Shown here: positions 43,259 to 52,312 of the stretch, piece after piece
How positions within the stretch are numbered: position 1 is the first letter of the stretch
How the letters are laid out: each line of letters opens with the position of its first letter
From: Sphingobium sp. EP60837
GTDB taxonomy: Bacteria; Pseudomonadota; Alphaproteobacteria; Sphingomonadales; Sphingomonadaceae
Length of the DNA: 64,000 bases
Assembly (NCBI RefSeq): GCF_001658005.1
Contig: NZ_CP015987.1
Location: forward strand, 124,001-188,000
Reading direction: 5' to 3'
Position numbers and translations under genes: made by a program
The notes under the pieces: generated by a model
The model's database searches: none
What the model saw: only the letters and a program-made list of their open reading frames with translations
What the model was told of the DNA's origin: nothing

Positions 43259-43831
43259 ATGTTGATGACCTCCCTGTCAGCGGAAATCCCCACGCAGGCT
43301 TCAGCTGCCATTCCGGCTGAACGAGCGAAGCAGGCCGCGATCCACCCGGTCGCTACGTCCCGAGAATTGACCGCCTGGCTCGCGCGCGTGCCTCTGACTC
43401 GTGAGTTCCCATCCGACCTCGACGAAACGCTGCGGTCTGAGAACAGAATGTTCGTGATCGAGATGAGCTCAGCGCCGGGCTGCGTGCCATGCGGCGACCT
43501 TTGGGCGAAACTGCTACGCTTCAGCCGTGCCTATGGGTGGCAAGTCCGCACCATATCCTCCAGCGAAGCGCTCCTGCGATCCGGCCGGCTTGGCCTTCCC
43601 TGGGTCGGCCATCCGGTGCTCTGGGTGCGACCGGCGGCTGACAAGGATCGCCTCGTTCCCGCTGCGATCGGCACGGATCATGACGCCAATCTCCGGCGAA
43701 ACATCTACCTCTCGACCAAATTGCTGACGGGCGTCCGACCGGAAATCGGTCTTCGTGCCATGTCGAAATATACAGGGATCGTGGCGCCCGCGACCGCCCG
43801 GCCCATCCAATTCAAGCGCAAAGGGGACTGA
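43259..43831 (+). CDS. trbB: TrbB-like thioredoxin-fold transfer protein
   Basis: 190 residues. A signal-like start (SLVMLMTSLSAEIPTQASA) is followed by a thioredoxin-type domain with CVPC in SSAPGCVPCGDLWAKLL. Position between traF and traH and size match F-type TrbB, a disulfide isomerase. The ATG at 43259 (or 43265) lies after the VapBC insertion. The hydrophobic part already starts upstream (KLSLVML), so the original 5' end of the gene was cut off by the TA module and the signal peptide may now be shortened. Confidence 0.75.
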   Translation: MLMTSLSAEIPTQASAAIPAERAKQAAIHPVATSRELTAWLARVPLTREFPSDLDETLRSENRMFVIEMSSAPGCVPCGDLWAKLLRFSRAYGWQVRTISSSEALLRSGRLGLPWVGHPVLWVRPAADKDRLVPAAIGTDHDANLRRNIYLSTKLLTGVRPEIGLRAMSKYTGIVAPATARPIQFKRKGD

Positions 43832-43877
43832 CCATGGCGGGTTTCAGCTCTCTCCTCCTCCAGCAAGGACACCCGCC

Positions 43878-45296
43878 ATGGCTTCTATCTGTCGTTTATC
43901 TCTGATCAGTTTGGCAGCGCTCGGCATCCCTTTGACCACGCCTGATGCGCACGCCCAGGGTTGGGCGGAAAGCTGGTTTGACAATGTCACCTATACGAGC
44001 CCCGGCAGCTTCGAGGACCAGACCCGCGGCTATGTAACGGCAGGCGGCATGTCCGGCCGGGTCGATGTCCATAATGACTATCTGATGAGCCTCACCCTTC
44101 CAAAGGTGAAGGCCGGGTGTGGCGGCATCGACATGTTCTTGGGCGGCATGTCGTTCCTCGATCCGGACTATCTCGTCCAGAAGCTCGAAAGCATCCTTCA
44201 GGCAGCGCCAGCGGTCGCGTTCCAGTATCTCCTCGAAACGCTCGACGAAAAAATGGGCAACATCATCAGCAAGATGGAGGCTGCGACCAACTTCCTCAAC
44301 TCTATCCAGGTGAACGACTGCCGGCTGTCAAACCGGATGGTGCAGATAGCCAAGGGCGACGACAATATGTCGGGCATCATCGAGGAGATGACCGGTTATC
44401 GCTCCGTCAAACAGGGCTTTGCCAAAAGCTATCAGCAGAGCCGGGAAAAGATCGAGTCCAACGCCAACAATCCGACCGAGGATCTGAAGGACGCGCTCGC
44501 CAACTGCCCGGCTGAGGTGACCGACATCTTCCGGACCGGATCGCTTCTCTCCCATGCCGCAGCGCGCGTGGGCGCGAGCGGCTGGGCCGGTGTCATGCGC
44601 GCGCGGGTGGGCGACGTCTACATGCGTTGGGACAACAATGACAAAGTCCCCCTCTTCTCCGCGATTCCGGCCTGCCCGGCGCAGGACACTGATGCGCCCG
44701 ACGATTTCCTGACCGGCAAGGTCCAGACCCGCGCGCTCAACATCCCGGCGACGTCGAGCGACTGCTCCCAGGATGGCGGCAAGGGCGCTCTCGCTCTGTC
44801 GCGAGAAAGGCTCGCATCGATTGCCGCTAAGATCCGGACAAAAGCCGCGCTCACCTCCGATGAGCGTCAGTTCGTGGCCAATGTCCGGACCCTCCCCGTC
44901 TACCGGTTGCTTGAATGGGGCGTACGTCAGGGCGTGGTGGATTCGGTCATCGCAGACACCGACGAACTTGTGGCGCTGACCCTTGCCTATCAGATGTTAA
45001 ACGACCTCACCCGCACGATTGATTTCGCGCTCACCAATGCCGAACGGGGGGCGGCCTCCGCGGGCGCCGCCGACGGGGCGAGCGCCCATATCTGCCAAAC
45101 CCGCATCCTGACCAAAGGGATCGAGCAGCTAAGGGATCTGCGTGAGGAAGTGCTGCGCCAGCGCGCGCAGATGCGGCAATCCTATTTGGCGGCCCTCAAC
45201 CAGGCGAACCTCTCGGCTAACTATGCCGGGCTACTTCGCCAGCGCGATCTGGACGCCCGCAACGCAGCCGGCGTCGCTGCCAGCCGCAATCGTTGA
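43878..45296 (+). CDS. traH: Conjugal transfer protein TraH
   Basis: 472 residues with signal peptide (TTPDAHAQG). TraH hallmarks: GYVTAGGMSGRVDVHNDYLM, KAGCGGIDMFLGGMSFLD and a coiled-coil C-terminus (LRDLREEVLRQRAQMRQ). It is a periplasmic/outer-membrane associated protein needed for pilus extension. ATG at 43878 starts the signal peptide; the gene ends 18 bases before traG. Confidence 0.92.
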   Translation: MASICRLSLISLAALGIPLTTPDAHAQGWAESWFDNVTYTSPGSFEDQTRGYVTAGGMSGRVDVHNDYLMSLTLPKVKAGCGGIDMFLGGMSFLDPDYLVQKLESILQAAPAVAFQYLLETLDEKMGNIISKMEAATNFLNSIQVNDCRLSNRMVQIAKGDDNMSGIIEEMTGYRSVKQGFAKSYQQSREKIESNANNPTEDLKDALANCPAEVTDIFRTGSLLSHAAARVGASGWAGVMRARVGDVYMRWDNNDKVPLFSAIPACPAQDTDAPDDFLTGKVQTRALNIPATSSDCSQDGGKGALALSRERLASIAAKIRTKAALTSDERQFVANVRTLPVYRLLEWGVRQGVVDSVIADTDELVALTLAYQMLNDLTRTIDFALTNAERGAASAGAADGASAHICQTRILTKGIEQLRDLREEVLRQRAQMRQSYLAALNQANLSANYAGLLRQRDLDARNAAGVAASRNR

Positions 45297-45313
45297 CACG
45301 CGAAGGTCGAGCC

Positions 45314-48300
45314 ATGCCCAAGCGCAGCCACCCAGCCTTCCCCGCTCGCCTTGCCACGGCAATCGCGGCGATCCTCGCTGTCCTTCCCGCACCGGCCCTG
45401 GCGCTCGAAGCCAGCTACCACAGCTATGACGGCTTTGAGGAAACGGTCGACGCCTTCCGCCTCGTCTCGATGATCTTTGCCGATCCGCGCTATGAGACGC
45501 TGGTGCTGATCATGGCGATCGCCGGTATCGCGCTTGGAGCGGTGCTCGCCAGCGTCCGGGGCCAGGGGATGGGCCTGCTTGCCTTCGGCTTCCAGATCCT
45601 CATGGGCGTCGGCCTCTTCGTCGGATTCGTCGCGACGACCGGAACGGTCCATGTCTATGACCGGGTTCGCAACGCCTATCAGGCGGTGGGTGAAGTCCCC
45701 AATCTCCTGGTTCTGGTCGCCGGGACCACGAACCTGATCGAGCGTTCGCTGGCCGAGACGATCGACGACAACACCCTCGATCCTGCCGCGAAGCTGGAGT
45801 TCGGCGCGGGCGGCCATGCCTTCAATCTCTTCTTCAATGCTGCCTCGCCTCGCGGGCCAATGACCGACACCTTCCTTGATGCGACGCTCAAGGACTATGT
45901 GCGGCAATGCTATCCGGTCGCGCGGGTGTCGCCGGCCTATGGCGTCGATGACGACATGCTGTTCCGGACCGCCACGGACTTGCCCGCTGCGTTCGCGGCA
46001 ATGGGAGGTCCCGCCACCTTCTCCACGGTCTATACCGCCGGCAACAAGGCCGGCGAGACGATGAGCTGCGCCGACGCCTGGGAGCATATCTCCGCGCGCC
46101 TCGCCGACCCGGCGCTGTACGACAACTATGTGCGGCAAAGCTGCATCCGCACCGGGTTCGACGTTGATGATGCAACCCAGTTCGCGCGCTGCAAGAGCCA
46201 GCTTGGCGAAATGGGCGAGATGATGATGGGAACGCCCCTCTCCCTTCAGGCCTTCATGACCGACCTGATGCTTGGCACCACCGTCGGCGATGTTCTGTTC
46301 GAGGACTCGCCGGCCACCGCAGCAAGGGTCATGGCGAACCGGGCGGTCATCTCCAACGGTCTTGCGACCATGTCCGCCGCCAACGAGTGGATGCCCACCA
46401 TCAGGGCGACCATATTCGGGATCATGCTGTTCATGGTGCCGGTGGCGCTGCTGTTCGTGCTGACGCCCATCAACCTTCGGGTTCTGAGCTATGCGCTCGG
46501 CCTCTTCGTGTTCGTGGCGCTCTGGGGCGTCATTGATGCCGGCATCTATCAGTTGACCCTGGGCCGGGCGATGGACGTGCTGGCCGAAATGCGCGCCAAT
46601 CATGTGGCGGCCAATGCCTGGATTCTGGCCCCCTCCTCCGCGATGAAGGCACTGGCGATCTTCGGCACCTTCCGAACGGCCGCAGCCGGCTTGGCCGCTG
46701 CCTTCGTGTTCACGGTATTCCGCTTCTCGGGTAACATGTTCAGTTCGCTGACTGGAGCATCTCAAGGCATTCACACCCAGGCTGCGGGCGCCGCCGCGCC
46801 GATGGCGACGAGCGAGGGCTATGCCTCGGCCCTCGAAGCCCAGGGCGCGGCGATGGGCACCGCGCATCGTAAGGCGGCGACCTCCAGTTTCGGCGACTTT
46901 GGCGAGCGAAGCTCCTTCGCCGCCTCGCGATCGTTCGGTGAGGCCGGCACCATAATTGGGGAAGGTAGCCCGACAACGCCGGGCCAGAGCGCACTCAGCC
47001 TGGGCGGCCTCGACGCGCAGCGCCATTTGGGAGGCCTCGCCCCGGCGCTCGCCAAAGGCGATCTCACCAGCCCAGAAGCCGCAAAAGCCGCGCGCGCCAA
47101 CGCCACCACCTCGGCGATCCACCAATTTGCAGAAAAGGATGCGCTTCGGTCGCTCGGCACCCGCTATTTTGGCGACGGACAGTCAGGCGAGCGCGCCTTT
47201 GCCGCCTTCGCACAAACGATGGTGCAGTGGAAAGCGTTCGGAGACGAGCGCGCCTATGCAATGATGCACCAGGCAGCGTCCCGCCATTATGAACGTGGCG
47301 GCTACAGCGCCCAGGATGCCGAGCTCAAGGCCACCAGCATCATAGCCGAAGCCTCCGCGGATCCGACTTTCGGCAAACTCATCGCCAATGCCTGGGACCA
47401 GGAACAGATGCTGCGGAACGACCTCACCGGGGCGCAGGTGCAGGTCGGGGCCATGGAAGGCCGGCGCGACTTTGCCGGGCAAAATGTGACCGGGATCGAG
47501 CGCGGCAATGTGGCAACGGAGCAAGCCCATCGGACTGGAAGCAACCAAGGTCAGCGCGACGCTTCGGCGATGCTCGGACTTCCGGTCCAGGAGACCAGCC
47601 GCCGGATCGCCTTCATCAATGCGCTCTCGGGCGAGGCACGTTCTTCCGCCATCAGCCAGCTCGCCCGGGCTACTGGGCGCAACGAGGCCCAGGTGGAAAA
47701 GGCGCTCGCCACCTACTCGGCCGCAACGCAACTGGGAATAGCCGACGGCACGACCGCTGAGGCCGCGAGAGAAGGCACGAGCGTCTATGGCCGTACGAGA
47801 GAGGCAGCCGGGTACGATTTTGCCGAACGGTCCGGCAAGCTCGATGCCCAGCGGGAGGTCGGGCATGACGGAACCAGGGCCGCCGCGCGCATTGGCGAGC
47901 AGCGCCGTCAGTCCGATAATTTCGGCTTTGCCGAGGGCGCGCAGGCCGCTGGCACATCCGTGCGGGGCGCCGCCAATCTCGATGCCTTCATCAAGACCCT
48001 GAGCCAAACCGCCGGCAACCAGGTCGACCGGGCGGAAGGTGGCGCCGAGGGTACTGCTGACCGGGCACGAAACGACCGCCTCACCCGTATTGTCGATGCC
48101 GAACGTCTGACCCGCATGCAGGGCCTCCTTCGCGCCAACGGAATTACCATGTCGAAACGGCAGCTTGCGATGGATCAGAATGGCGATCTCAGCCTCAACC
48201 TGACGCCCCAGACCGCCGCCCAGATGTGGCAGGCCGGCCTCATCAACGAGAGCCAGCTGAGCGCCGTTGCCAATGGTGGCCAGGCCCGCTTCAGCTTCGC

Positions 48301-49063
48301 CGGCAATGACCTGCTGGTCTCGTCCAGCGCGGGATTTCAGCGAAGCGCTCGCAGCGACACCAGCACGCGGTTCGAGGCGGGAAAGCAGGCAGGCCCCGAC
48401 ACGATTGAGCATTTCCTGGGCGGCGGCCAGGATGGCCACGACATGATGGCGAGATGGCTAAAAGGCGGGTTCGAGATGGACCGTTATGGCCAATGGCGTT
48501 TGAAGCCGCAGGTGGCCGACACGCTACAGCGCGACGTTCAGGCGGTTATGTCCCAAACAGGATGGACACGTTCGCTTGCTCGATCCGCCGACCATCAAAT
48601 TTCCAATGATATCACCTTCAGCGCAGACATTTCAGGTCGCAGCTTGGAGTTTGGAAGGACCAATGGTCGAGGCAACCCAAAGGCTGGCACAGCCGCGCGC
48701 GGAGAAAGCGGATTTCAATTGACTGGTAGGACGGCCGACACGGGATCCGGTGCCACAAGGGCTTCATCAACTATAGACATCGTGAATTACGACGTTCGTT
48801 CGGCAATTGCTAACGCCGAGCAAAGCGCAGCCAGATCGAGCAGTCCGCATCAGTCTTTCACCCAAGAACTGAGCAAACAGATTCTCGGCCCCGAAGGCCT
48901 ACGCAATCGCTACCTCAGCCAAGCTGATGAAAGCCGAGGTACTTTTGACCTCACAGCCCCCGTGACAAGCTTCGAGCAATCGAGGGTTCTCGGCACGGGA
49001 AGCTTCTCGGGTGACATTGGTTATGGTCCAGGAGATGGCGACCCGACCTTCAAAAAGCGCTAA
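45314..49063 (+). CDS. traG: Conjugal transfer protein TraG
   Basis: 1249 residues. Signal-like N-terminus, then a membrane part of about 460 residues (for example LVLIMAIAGIALGAVLASV, LLAFGFQILMGVGLFVGFV, IFGIMLFMVPVALLFVLTPI) matching TraG_N. The rest is a long hydrophilic region rich in Ala, Gly, Gln and Ser that may reach the recipient. F TraG does both pilus assembly (N-part) and mating-pair stabilisation and entry exclusion (C-part). The ATG at 45314 follows AAGG; a TTG at 45293 overlapping traH is also in frame. The last gene of the operon in this window. Confidence 0.92.
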   Translation: MPKRSHPAFPARLATAIAAILAVLPAPALALEASYHSYDGFEETVDAFRLVSMIFADPRYETLVLIMAIAGIALGAVLASVRGQGMGLLAFGFQILMGVGLFVGFVATTGTVHVYDRVRNAYQAVGEVPNLLVLVAGTTNLIERSLAETIDDNTLDPAAKLEFGAGGHAFNLFFNAASPRGPMTDTFLDATLKDYVRQCYPVARVSPAYGVDDDMLFRTATDLPAAFAAMGGPATFSTVYTAGNKAGETMSCADAWEHISARLADPALYDNYVRQSCIRTGFDVDDATQFARCKSQLGEMGEMMMGTPLSLQAFMTDLMLGTTVGDVLFEDSPATAARVMANRAVISNGLATMSAANEWMPTIRATIFGIMLFMVPVALLFVLTPINLRVLSYALGLFVFVALWGVIDAGIYQLTLGRAMDVLAEMRANHVAANAWILAPSSAMKALAIFGTFRTAAAGLAAAFVFTVFRFSGNMFSSLTGASQGIHTQAAGAAAPMATSEGYASALEAQGAAMGTAHRKAATSSFGDFGERSSFAASRSFGEAGTIIGEGSPTTPGQSALSLGGLDAQRHLGGLAPALAKGDLTSPEAAKAARANATTSAIHQFAEKDALRSLGTRYFGDGQSGERAFAAFAQTMVQWKAFGDERAYAMMHQAASRHYERGGYSAQDAELKATSIIAEASADPTFGKLIANAWDQEQMLRNDLTGAQVQVGAMEGRRDFAGQNVTGIERGNVATEQAHRTGSNQGQRDASAMLGLPVQETSRRIAFINALSGEARSSAISQLARATGRNEAQVEKALATYSAATQLGIADGTTAEAAREGTSVYGRTREAAGYDFAERSGKLDAQREVGHDGTRAAARIGEQRRQSDNFGFAEGAQAAGTSVRGAANLDAFIKTLSQTAGNQVDRAEGGAEGTADRARNDRLTRIVDAERLTRMQGLLRANGITMSKRQLAMDQNGDLSLNLTPQTAAQMWQAGLINESQLSAVANGGQARFSFAGNDLLVSSSAGFQRSARSDTSTRFEAGKQAGPDTIEHFLGGGQDGHDMMARWLKGGFEMDRYGQWRLKPQVADTLQRDVQAVMSQTGWTRSLARSADHQISNDITFSADISGRSLEFGRTNGRGNPKAGTAARGESGFQLTGRTADTGSGATRASSTIDIVNYDVRSAIANAEQSAARSSSPHQSFTQELSKQILGPEGLRNRYLSQADESRGTFDLTAPVTSFEQSRVLGTGSFSGDIGYGPGDGDPTFKKR

Positions 49064-49473
49064 GAATCCCCGTAAAGTCGGCGCCGAAAAGAATCGCTCA
49101 TCGGATTCATTGGATGCCAAAGCCATTCAGAATTGCCGGGATCAGTCGGGTCATTCCCGCGGTGGCGCCTATGCCATTCCCATTCATCCTCGGTAAGCGG
49201 CCGCATCGGACCAAATCTGTGCTTCCAGGCGGCGCGAAAATAGCCAAAGCCGAGTCCGCATATGAAAAGATAGGGGTTCAGGACAAGCGCCATCGTCAGC
49301 GTGGCGGCGTCCTCATGGGAGTGCAAAAGATCGCGAGGACCGACGTAACCGAGCAGGAGAACCAGCAGAATGAGTGCAATCCACAGTTTGGCGTACCAGG
49401 GGCGCCAGAACCAATCGCGAATTTTCGGCCGTTCTAACGGCTCTAGGTTCGGGGCTTTGTCTGTTTCGTCCAT
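49060..49473 (-). CDS. Uncharacterised two-span membrane protein
   Basis: 137 residues, convergent with traG and overlapping its stop by 4 bases. Two hydrophobic segments (LWIALILLVLLLGYV and MALVLNPYLFICGLGFGY), a polar N-terminus and a His/Trp-rich tail (EDEWEWHRRHRG, NSEWLWHPMNP). No family is recognised. In conjugative plasmids a membrane protein next to traG is often an entry-exclusion protein, and the overlap fits that, but no sequence link supports it. Confidence 0.55.
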   Translation of the reverse strand: MDETDKAPNLEPLERPKIRDWFWRPWYAKLWIALILLVLLLGYVGPRDLLHSHEDAATLTMALVLNPYLFICGLGFGYFRAAWKHRFGPMRPLTEDEWEWHRRHRGNDPTDPGNSEWLWHPMNPMSDSFRRRLYGDS

Positions 49474-49530
49474 GCTTCGCTGCCTCGAGCAGACATTGAC
49501 AGATTTTCGCCTGTTCCGCGCAATGAGATG

Positions 49531-49545
49531 TCGCCGATATGGCGC
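49531..49545. promoter_or_regulatory. Imperfect copy of the TGTCGCCGAT palindrome
   Basis: TCGCCG-ATA-TGGCGC with upstream TG, 57 bases before the membrane protein start on the minus strand. It matches the sites near luxR and the lasso regulators in 10 of the first 10 bases, but the right arm is broken. Confidence 0.3.
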
Positions 49546-49556
49546 ATCCTCCTTGC

Positions 49557-49584
49557 AAGTGATAGCATAATCGGTAAAGTGATA
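49557..49584. promoter_or_regulatory. Direct repeats AAGTGATA upstream of the FitAB-like operon
   Basis: AAGTGATA at 49557-49564 recurs at 49577-49584, 20 bases apart and so on the same helix face, 30-58 bases before the antitoxin start. Such spacing suits a ribbon-helix-helix antitoxin that represses its own promoter. Confidence 0.4.
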
Positions 49585-49614
49585 TCAGTCTGCTTGCGCT
49601 AAGAGGAGGCCGTT

Positions 49615-49863
49615 GTGCCATCGGTGACTGTGAGGAATTTGCCAGATGAGGTTCATCGGGCAATCCGCGCGCGTGCAGCCTCCCATGGAAGAAGCACGGA
49701 AGCGGAAATTCGCGACATTTTGGAGCAAGCAGTAAAGCCGGCCGGCCGGCTTCGCATGGGCGATGCTCTTGCCCAGATCGGCAGGCAAGCGGGCCTGACG
49801 GATGCTGATGGAGATTGGCTCGCCCAGAAGCGTATGCCCACCGCCCCCATGAGCTTTGATTGA
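49615..49863 (+). CDS. FitA-like antitoxin (ribbon-helix-helix)
   Basis: 82 residues. The FitA pattern is complete at the start: PSVTVRNLPDEVHRAIRARAASHGRSTEAEIRDIL. The C-terminal part (ALAQIGRQAGLTDAD) should bind the toxin. GTG start at 49615 follows AAGAGGAGG. The stop overlaps the toxin ATG by one base (TGATG), the usual coupling of such pairs. Confidence 0.88.
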   Translation: MPSVTVRNLPDEVHRAIRARAASHGRSTEAEIRDILEQAVKPAGRLRMGDALAQIGRQAGLTDADGDWLAQKRMPTAPMSFD

Positions 49864-50282
49864 TGATCGTCCTGGATACCAACGTTGTTTTGGAGGCCAT
49901 GAAGCCGTCAGCGGAGCCGGTGGTCGTCGACTGGCTTAATCGCCAGCCGGCCGAGACACTCTTCCTGACCAGCGTGACGCTCGCTGAACTGTTGTTCGGT
50001 ATTACAGCCCTAACCGAAGGCAAGCGCAAAAATGCCCTCGCCTCTGCATTGGACAGGCTCTTGAAACTTTTTGGCGAGCGAATCCTCCCGTTCGAGACCA
50101 ACGCTGCGCAAAGCTACGCCGCCCTCGCCTTCCACGCCCAGGCTGTCGGCAAATATTTTCCAACTCCAGACGGCTACATCGCCGCGATTGCAAAGGCGAC
50201 CGGCTTCTCAGTGGCGACACGTGATACCGCTCCCTTCGACGCGGTTGGCATTGCCGTAATCAACCCCTGGATTTCGCGCTGA
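49863..50282 (+). CDS. FitB/VapC-like PIN-domain toxin
   Basis: 139 residues. PIN fold: IVLDTNVVLEAMKPSAEP, Glu in VTLAELLFGI, and the C-terminal PDGYIAAIAKATGFSVATRD with two acidic residues. It should be an endoribonuclease held by the antitoxin before it. The pair can stabilise the element after loss. Confidence 0.88.
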   Translation: MIVLDTNVVLEAMKPSAEPVVVDWLNRQPAETLFLTSVTLAELLFGITALTEGKRKNALASALDRLLKLFGERILPFETNAAQSYAALAFHAQAVGKYFPTPDGYIAAIAKATGFSVATRDTAPFDAVGIAVINPWISR

Positions 50283-50293
50283 CGGCATCGATT

Positions 50294-51211
50294 ATGCGAA
50301 CAAACCTTGATCACCTTCCTGCATCGAAGCAGCGCGAACTTGAGCGCGTGATACAGATCATCTTCGAGGAATTCGGGGACGCGAACAATCTCGCCACCGG
50401 CAAGCGCAAAGCGGGCCGCATCCAAAAGATCATCCTCTATGGCAGCTACGCGCGGGGCGGATGGGTGGACGAGCCCCACACCGCGAAGGGCTACAAGTCC
50501 GACTATGACCTTCTCATCATCGTTAATCAAAAGGAGCTTACCGACCGGGTCAAATATTGGGAGAAGACCGACGAGCGGCTGATGCGCGAACTCGCGATCA
50601 CCCAGACGCTCAAGACCCCGGTGAACTTCATCGTCCACACCTTGCAGGAAGTGAATGATGGGCTTGCCCATGGGCGTTATTTCTTCATGGACGTCGCCGG
50701 TGAGGGGATCGCGCTCTACCAGGCCGACGAGAGCGAACTGCATCAGCCAAAGCCGAAAACTTCAGCGCAAGCGCTGGCTATGGCGAAAGAGTATTTCGAG
50801 GAATGGTTGCCCAGCGGTGTTGATTTTTTCGATAATTTCAAATTTAATTTCGGCCTTGCAAGGCACAACAACGCTGCCTTTCAGCTGCACCAAGCGGCGG
50901 AGCGACTATATCATTGCGTCCTGCTGGTCTCGACCTTTTACACCCCCCACGTTCACAATCTCGGCTTCCTGCGCACGCAGGCCGAGCGGCTTGATTTCCG
51001 CCTGTTCAACGTCTGGCCGCGTGAGACGCGGGCTGAGCGGGCGATGTTCGAGAAGCTGAAGGACGCCTACGTGAAGGCACGCTATTCCAAGCATTATACG
51101 ATCAGTGAGGAAGAGCTGATCTGGCTCGGAACCCACGTCGAGGAGTTGGGCCGCGTCGTCCATATCATCTGCAGCGAGAGGATCGCAAGCCTGGAGGGCG
51201 CGATTGCCTAA
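50294..51211 (+). CDS. MNT-HEPN single-chain protein (nucleotidyltransferase plus HEPN domain)
   Basis: 305 residues. Residues 40-80 hold a minimal nucleotidyltransferase: YGSYARGG (Gly50-Ser51) and the metal pair SDYDLLIIV (Asp70, Asp72). From about 150 on comes a helical HEPN domain (NAAFQLHQAAERLYHCVLLV) with a possible RNase motif KARYSKHYTI near 262-271. In HepT/MntA toxin-antitoxin pairs these are separate proteins, and the MNT adds AMP to silence the HEPN RNase. Here both are in one chain, a form seen in larger families of unknown role. It starts 11 bases after the FitB-like stop with a poor ribosome binding site. Confidence 0.8.
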   Translation: MRTNLDHLPASKQRELERVIQIIFEEFGDANNLATGKRKAGRIQKIILYGSYARGGWVDEPHTAKGYKSDYDLLIIVNQKELTDRVKYWEKTDERLMRELAITQTLKTPVNFIVHTLQEVNDGLAHGRYFFMDVAGEGIALYQADESELHQPKPKTSAQALAMAKEYFEEWLPSGVDFFDNFKFNFGLARHNNAAFQLHQAAERLYHCVLLVSTFYTPHVHNLGFLRTQAERLDFRLFNVWPRETRAERAMFEKLKDAYVKARYSKHYTISEEELIWLGTHVEELGRVVHIICSERIASLEGAIA

Positions 51212-51668
51212 CGCGTCGAATGGCAAACGATGGGACTTTCCGGTCAGTCGCTTAACGGCGGTCACCCCAAGAAAGCTGCCGATCGCTCCAAGGCTGCGCG
51301 ATCCCTAATCCGAGGCCTGGACTGGGACAAACCGGACAATGGCGGAAAAGCAGGCATCCGTTCGGCTGGCGGCAGAGCGCATGACTGACTTCCCAGAAGC
51401 CGAATGTCCTGCCACGTCGATTTGACAGCGCAGCACCTATAAAGCGGGTCGTGGTAAGCAGGCCAAGCGGAGCCGTGGCTGGCTGCGGTCGGGCTGGCCC
51501 AATGAGCGGCCATGCGCCCAAGCCCGAGTCACGTGAAAGGGGACCCACTCGCGTTGCGCGGGTTTAGCCTAGAGCTTCGTTGCACCGGTCACCAGACATC
51601 TATAACCAGCAAACAGCGCACGACTAAGAGATCAACCCGTCGCCGGCGGATACGAGCGAGCAAATAGT
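51212..51668. other. 457-bp intergenic stretch before the HIT/kinase/ThiL cassette
   Basis: No supported gene on either strand. It must carry the promoter of the cassette. I see no clear repeat or terminator. Confidence 0.5.
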
Positions 51669-52310
51669 ATGTCGAACTGTGTCATCTGCGACGAGGCCGA
51701 AGGTCGCCGGAGCGTCAACTTCATCGACCGCTACCCAGAAGTGGCGAGTCGGACTGTATGGAGTGACGGCGCTGTGTTCACCATGCCCTGCATAGGTCAG
51801 TTAAGTGCGGACCACTTTCTTGTCATGCCTGTTGAGCACCGTTCGACCTGGCGGGAGTGCGGGCATGAGATCGGACGGCTCGATGAGGCGATTGGGCAGA
51901 CGGCTGCGCTGCTTGGGATCTGCGCGCCCGAACTCCTCGTCTTCGAGCACGGCGCCCGCGAGCCTTGGGACGGCGGATGCGGTATTTACCATGCGCACCT
52001 GCACGTTGTGCCGCTAAATGCGAGGCTTGATCCGGAGCGGATACTGGGATTGACCGAGATCAGAATCGCCACTGGACTGCGAACGGCGCTGGAGGCCATG
52101 ACGACCAACGGGTCTTATGCGCTCTGCGGGCATTGGGGCGCAGAGTTCAGATGGGCGGCACTGGCGTCCCCGCTGCCCAGCCAGTACCTGCGCCGCCGCG
52201 TGGCGCAGGCGCTCGGACAAAACATCTGGGACTGGCGGGCCGCCGGGCGCGAGCCGTCGCTGCTCTCCGGTCTGGCGACAGCGGGAATAATGACGAGTGC
52301 TACGCTTTGA
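51669..52310 (+). CDS. HIT-like (histidine triad) nucleotide hydrolase or transferase
   Basis: 213 residues. Zinc-type CVICDE at the start, the HIT strand LSADHFLVMPVEHRSTW, and the catalytic triad HAHLH (His108, His110, His112) in GIYHAHLHVVPLN. HIT proteins break or transfer nucleoside phosphates through a His-AMP intermediate. The C-terminal 90 residues (after ARLDPERILG) go beyond the minimal HIT fold and are not recognised. Two bases separate its stop from the next start. It begins a cassette of three phosphate-chemistry enzymes. Confidence 0.78.
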   Translation: MSNCVICDEAEGRRSVNFIDRYPEVASRTVWSDGAVFTMPCIGQLSADHFLVMPVEHRSTWRECGHEIGRLDEAIGQTAALLGICAPELLVFEHGAREPWDGGCGIYHAHLHVVPLNARLDPERILGLTEIRIATGLRTALEAMTTNGSYALCGHWGAEFRWAALASPLPSQYLRRRVAQALGQNIWDWRAAGREPSLLSGLATAGIMTSATL

Positions 52311-52312
52311 GC

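Noticed and set aside
45221..47125. Minus-strand frame of 634 codons opposite traG
   Set aside because: Arg/Gly/His/Glu-rich composition typical of an antisense frame in high-GC DNA, no domains, and traG on the other strand is clear.
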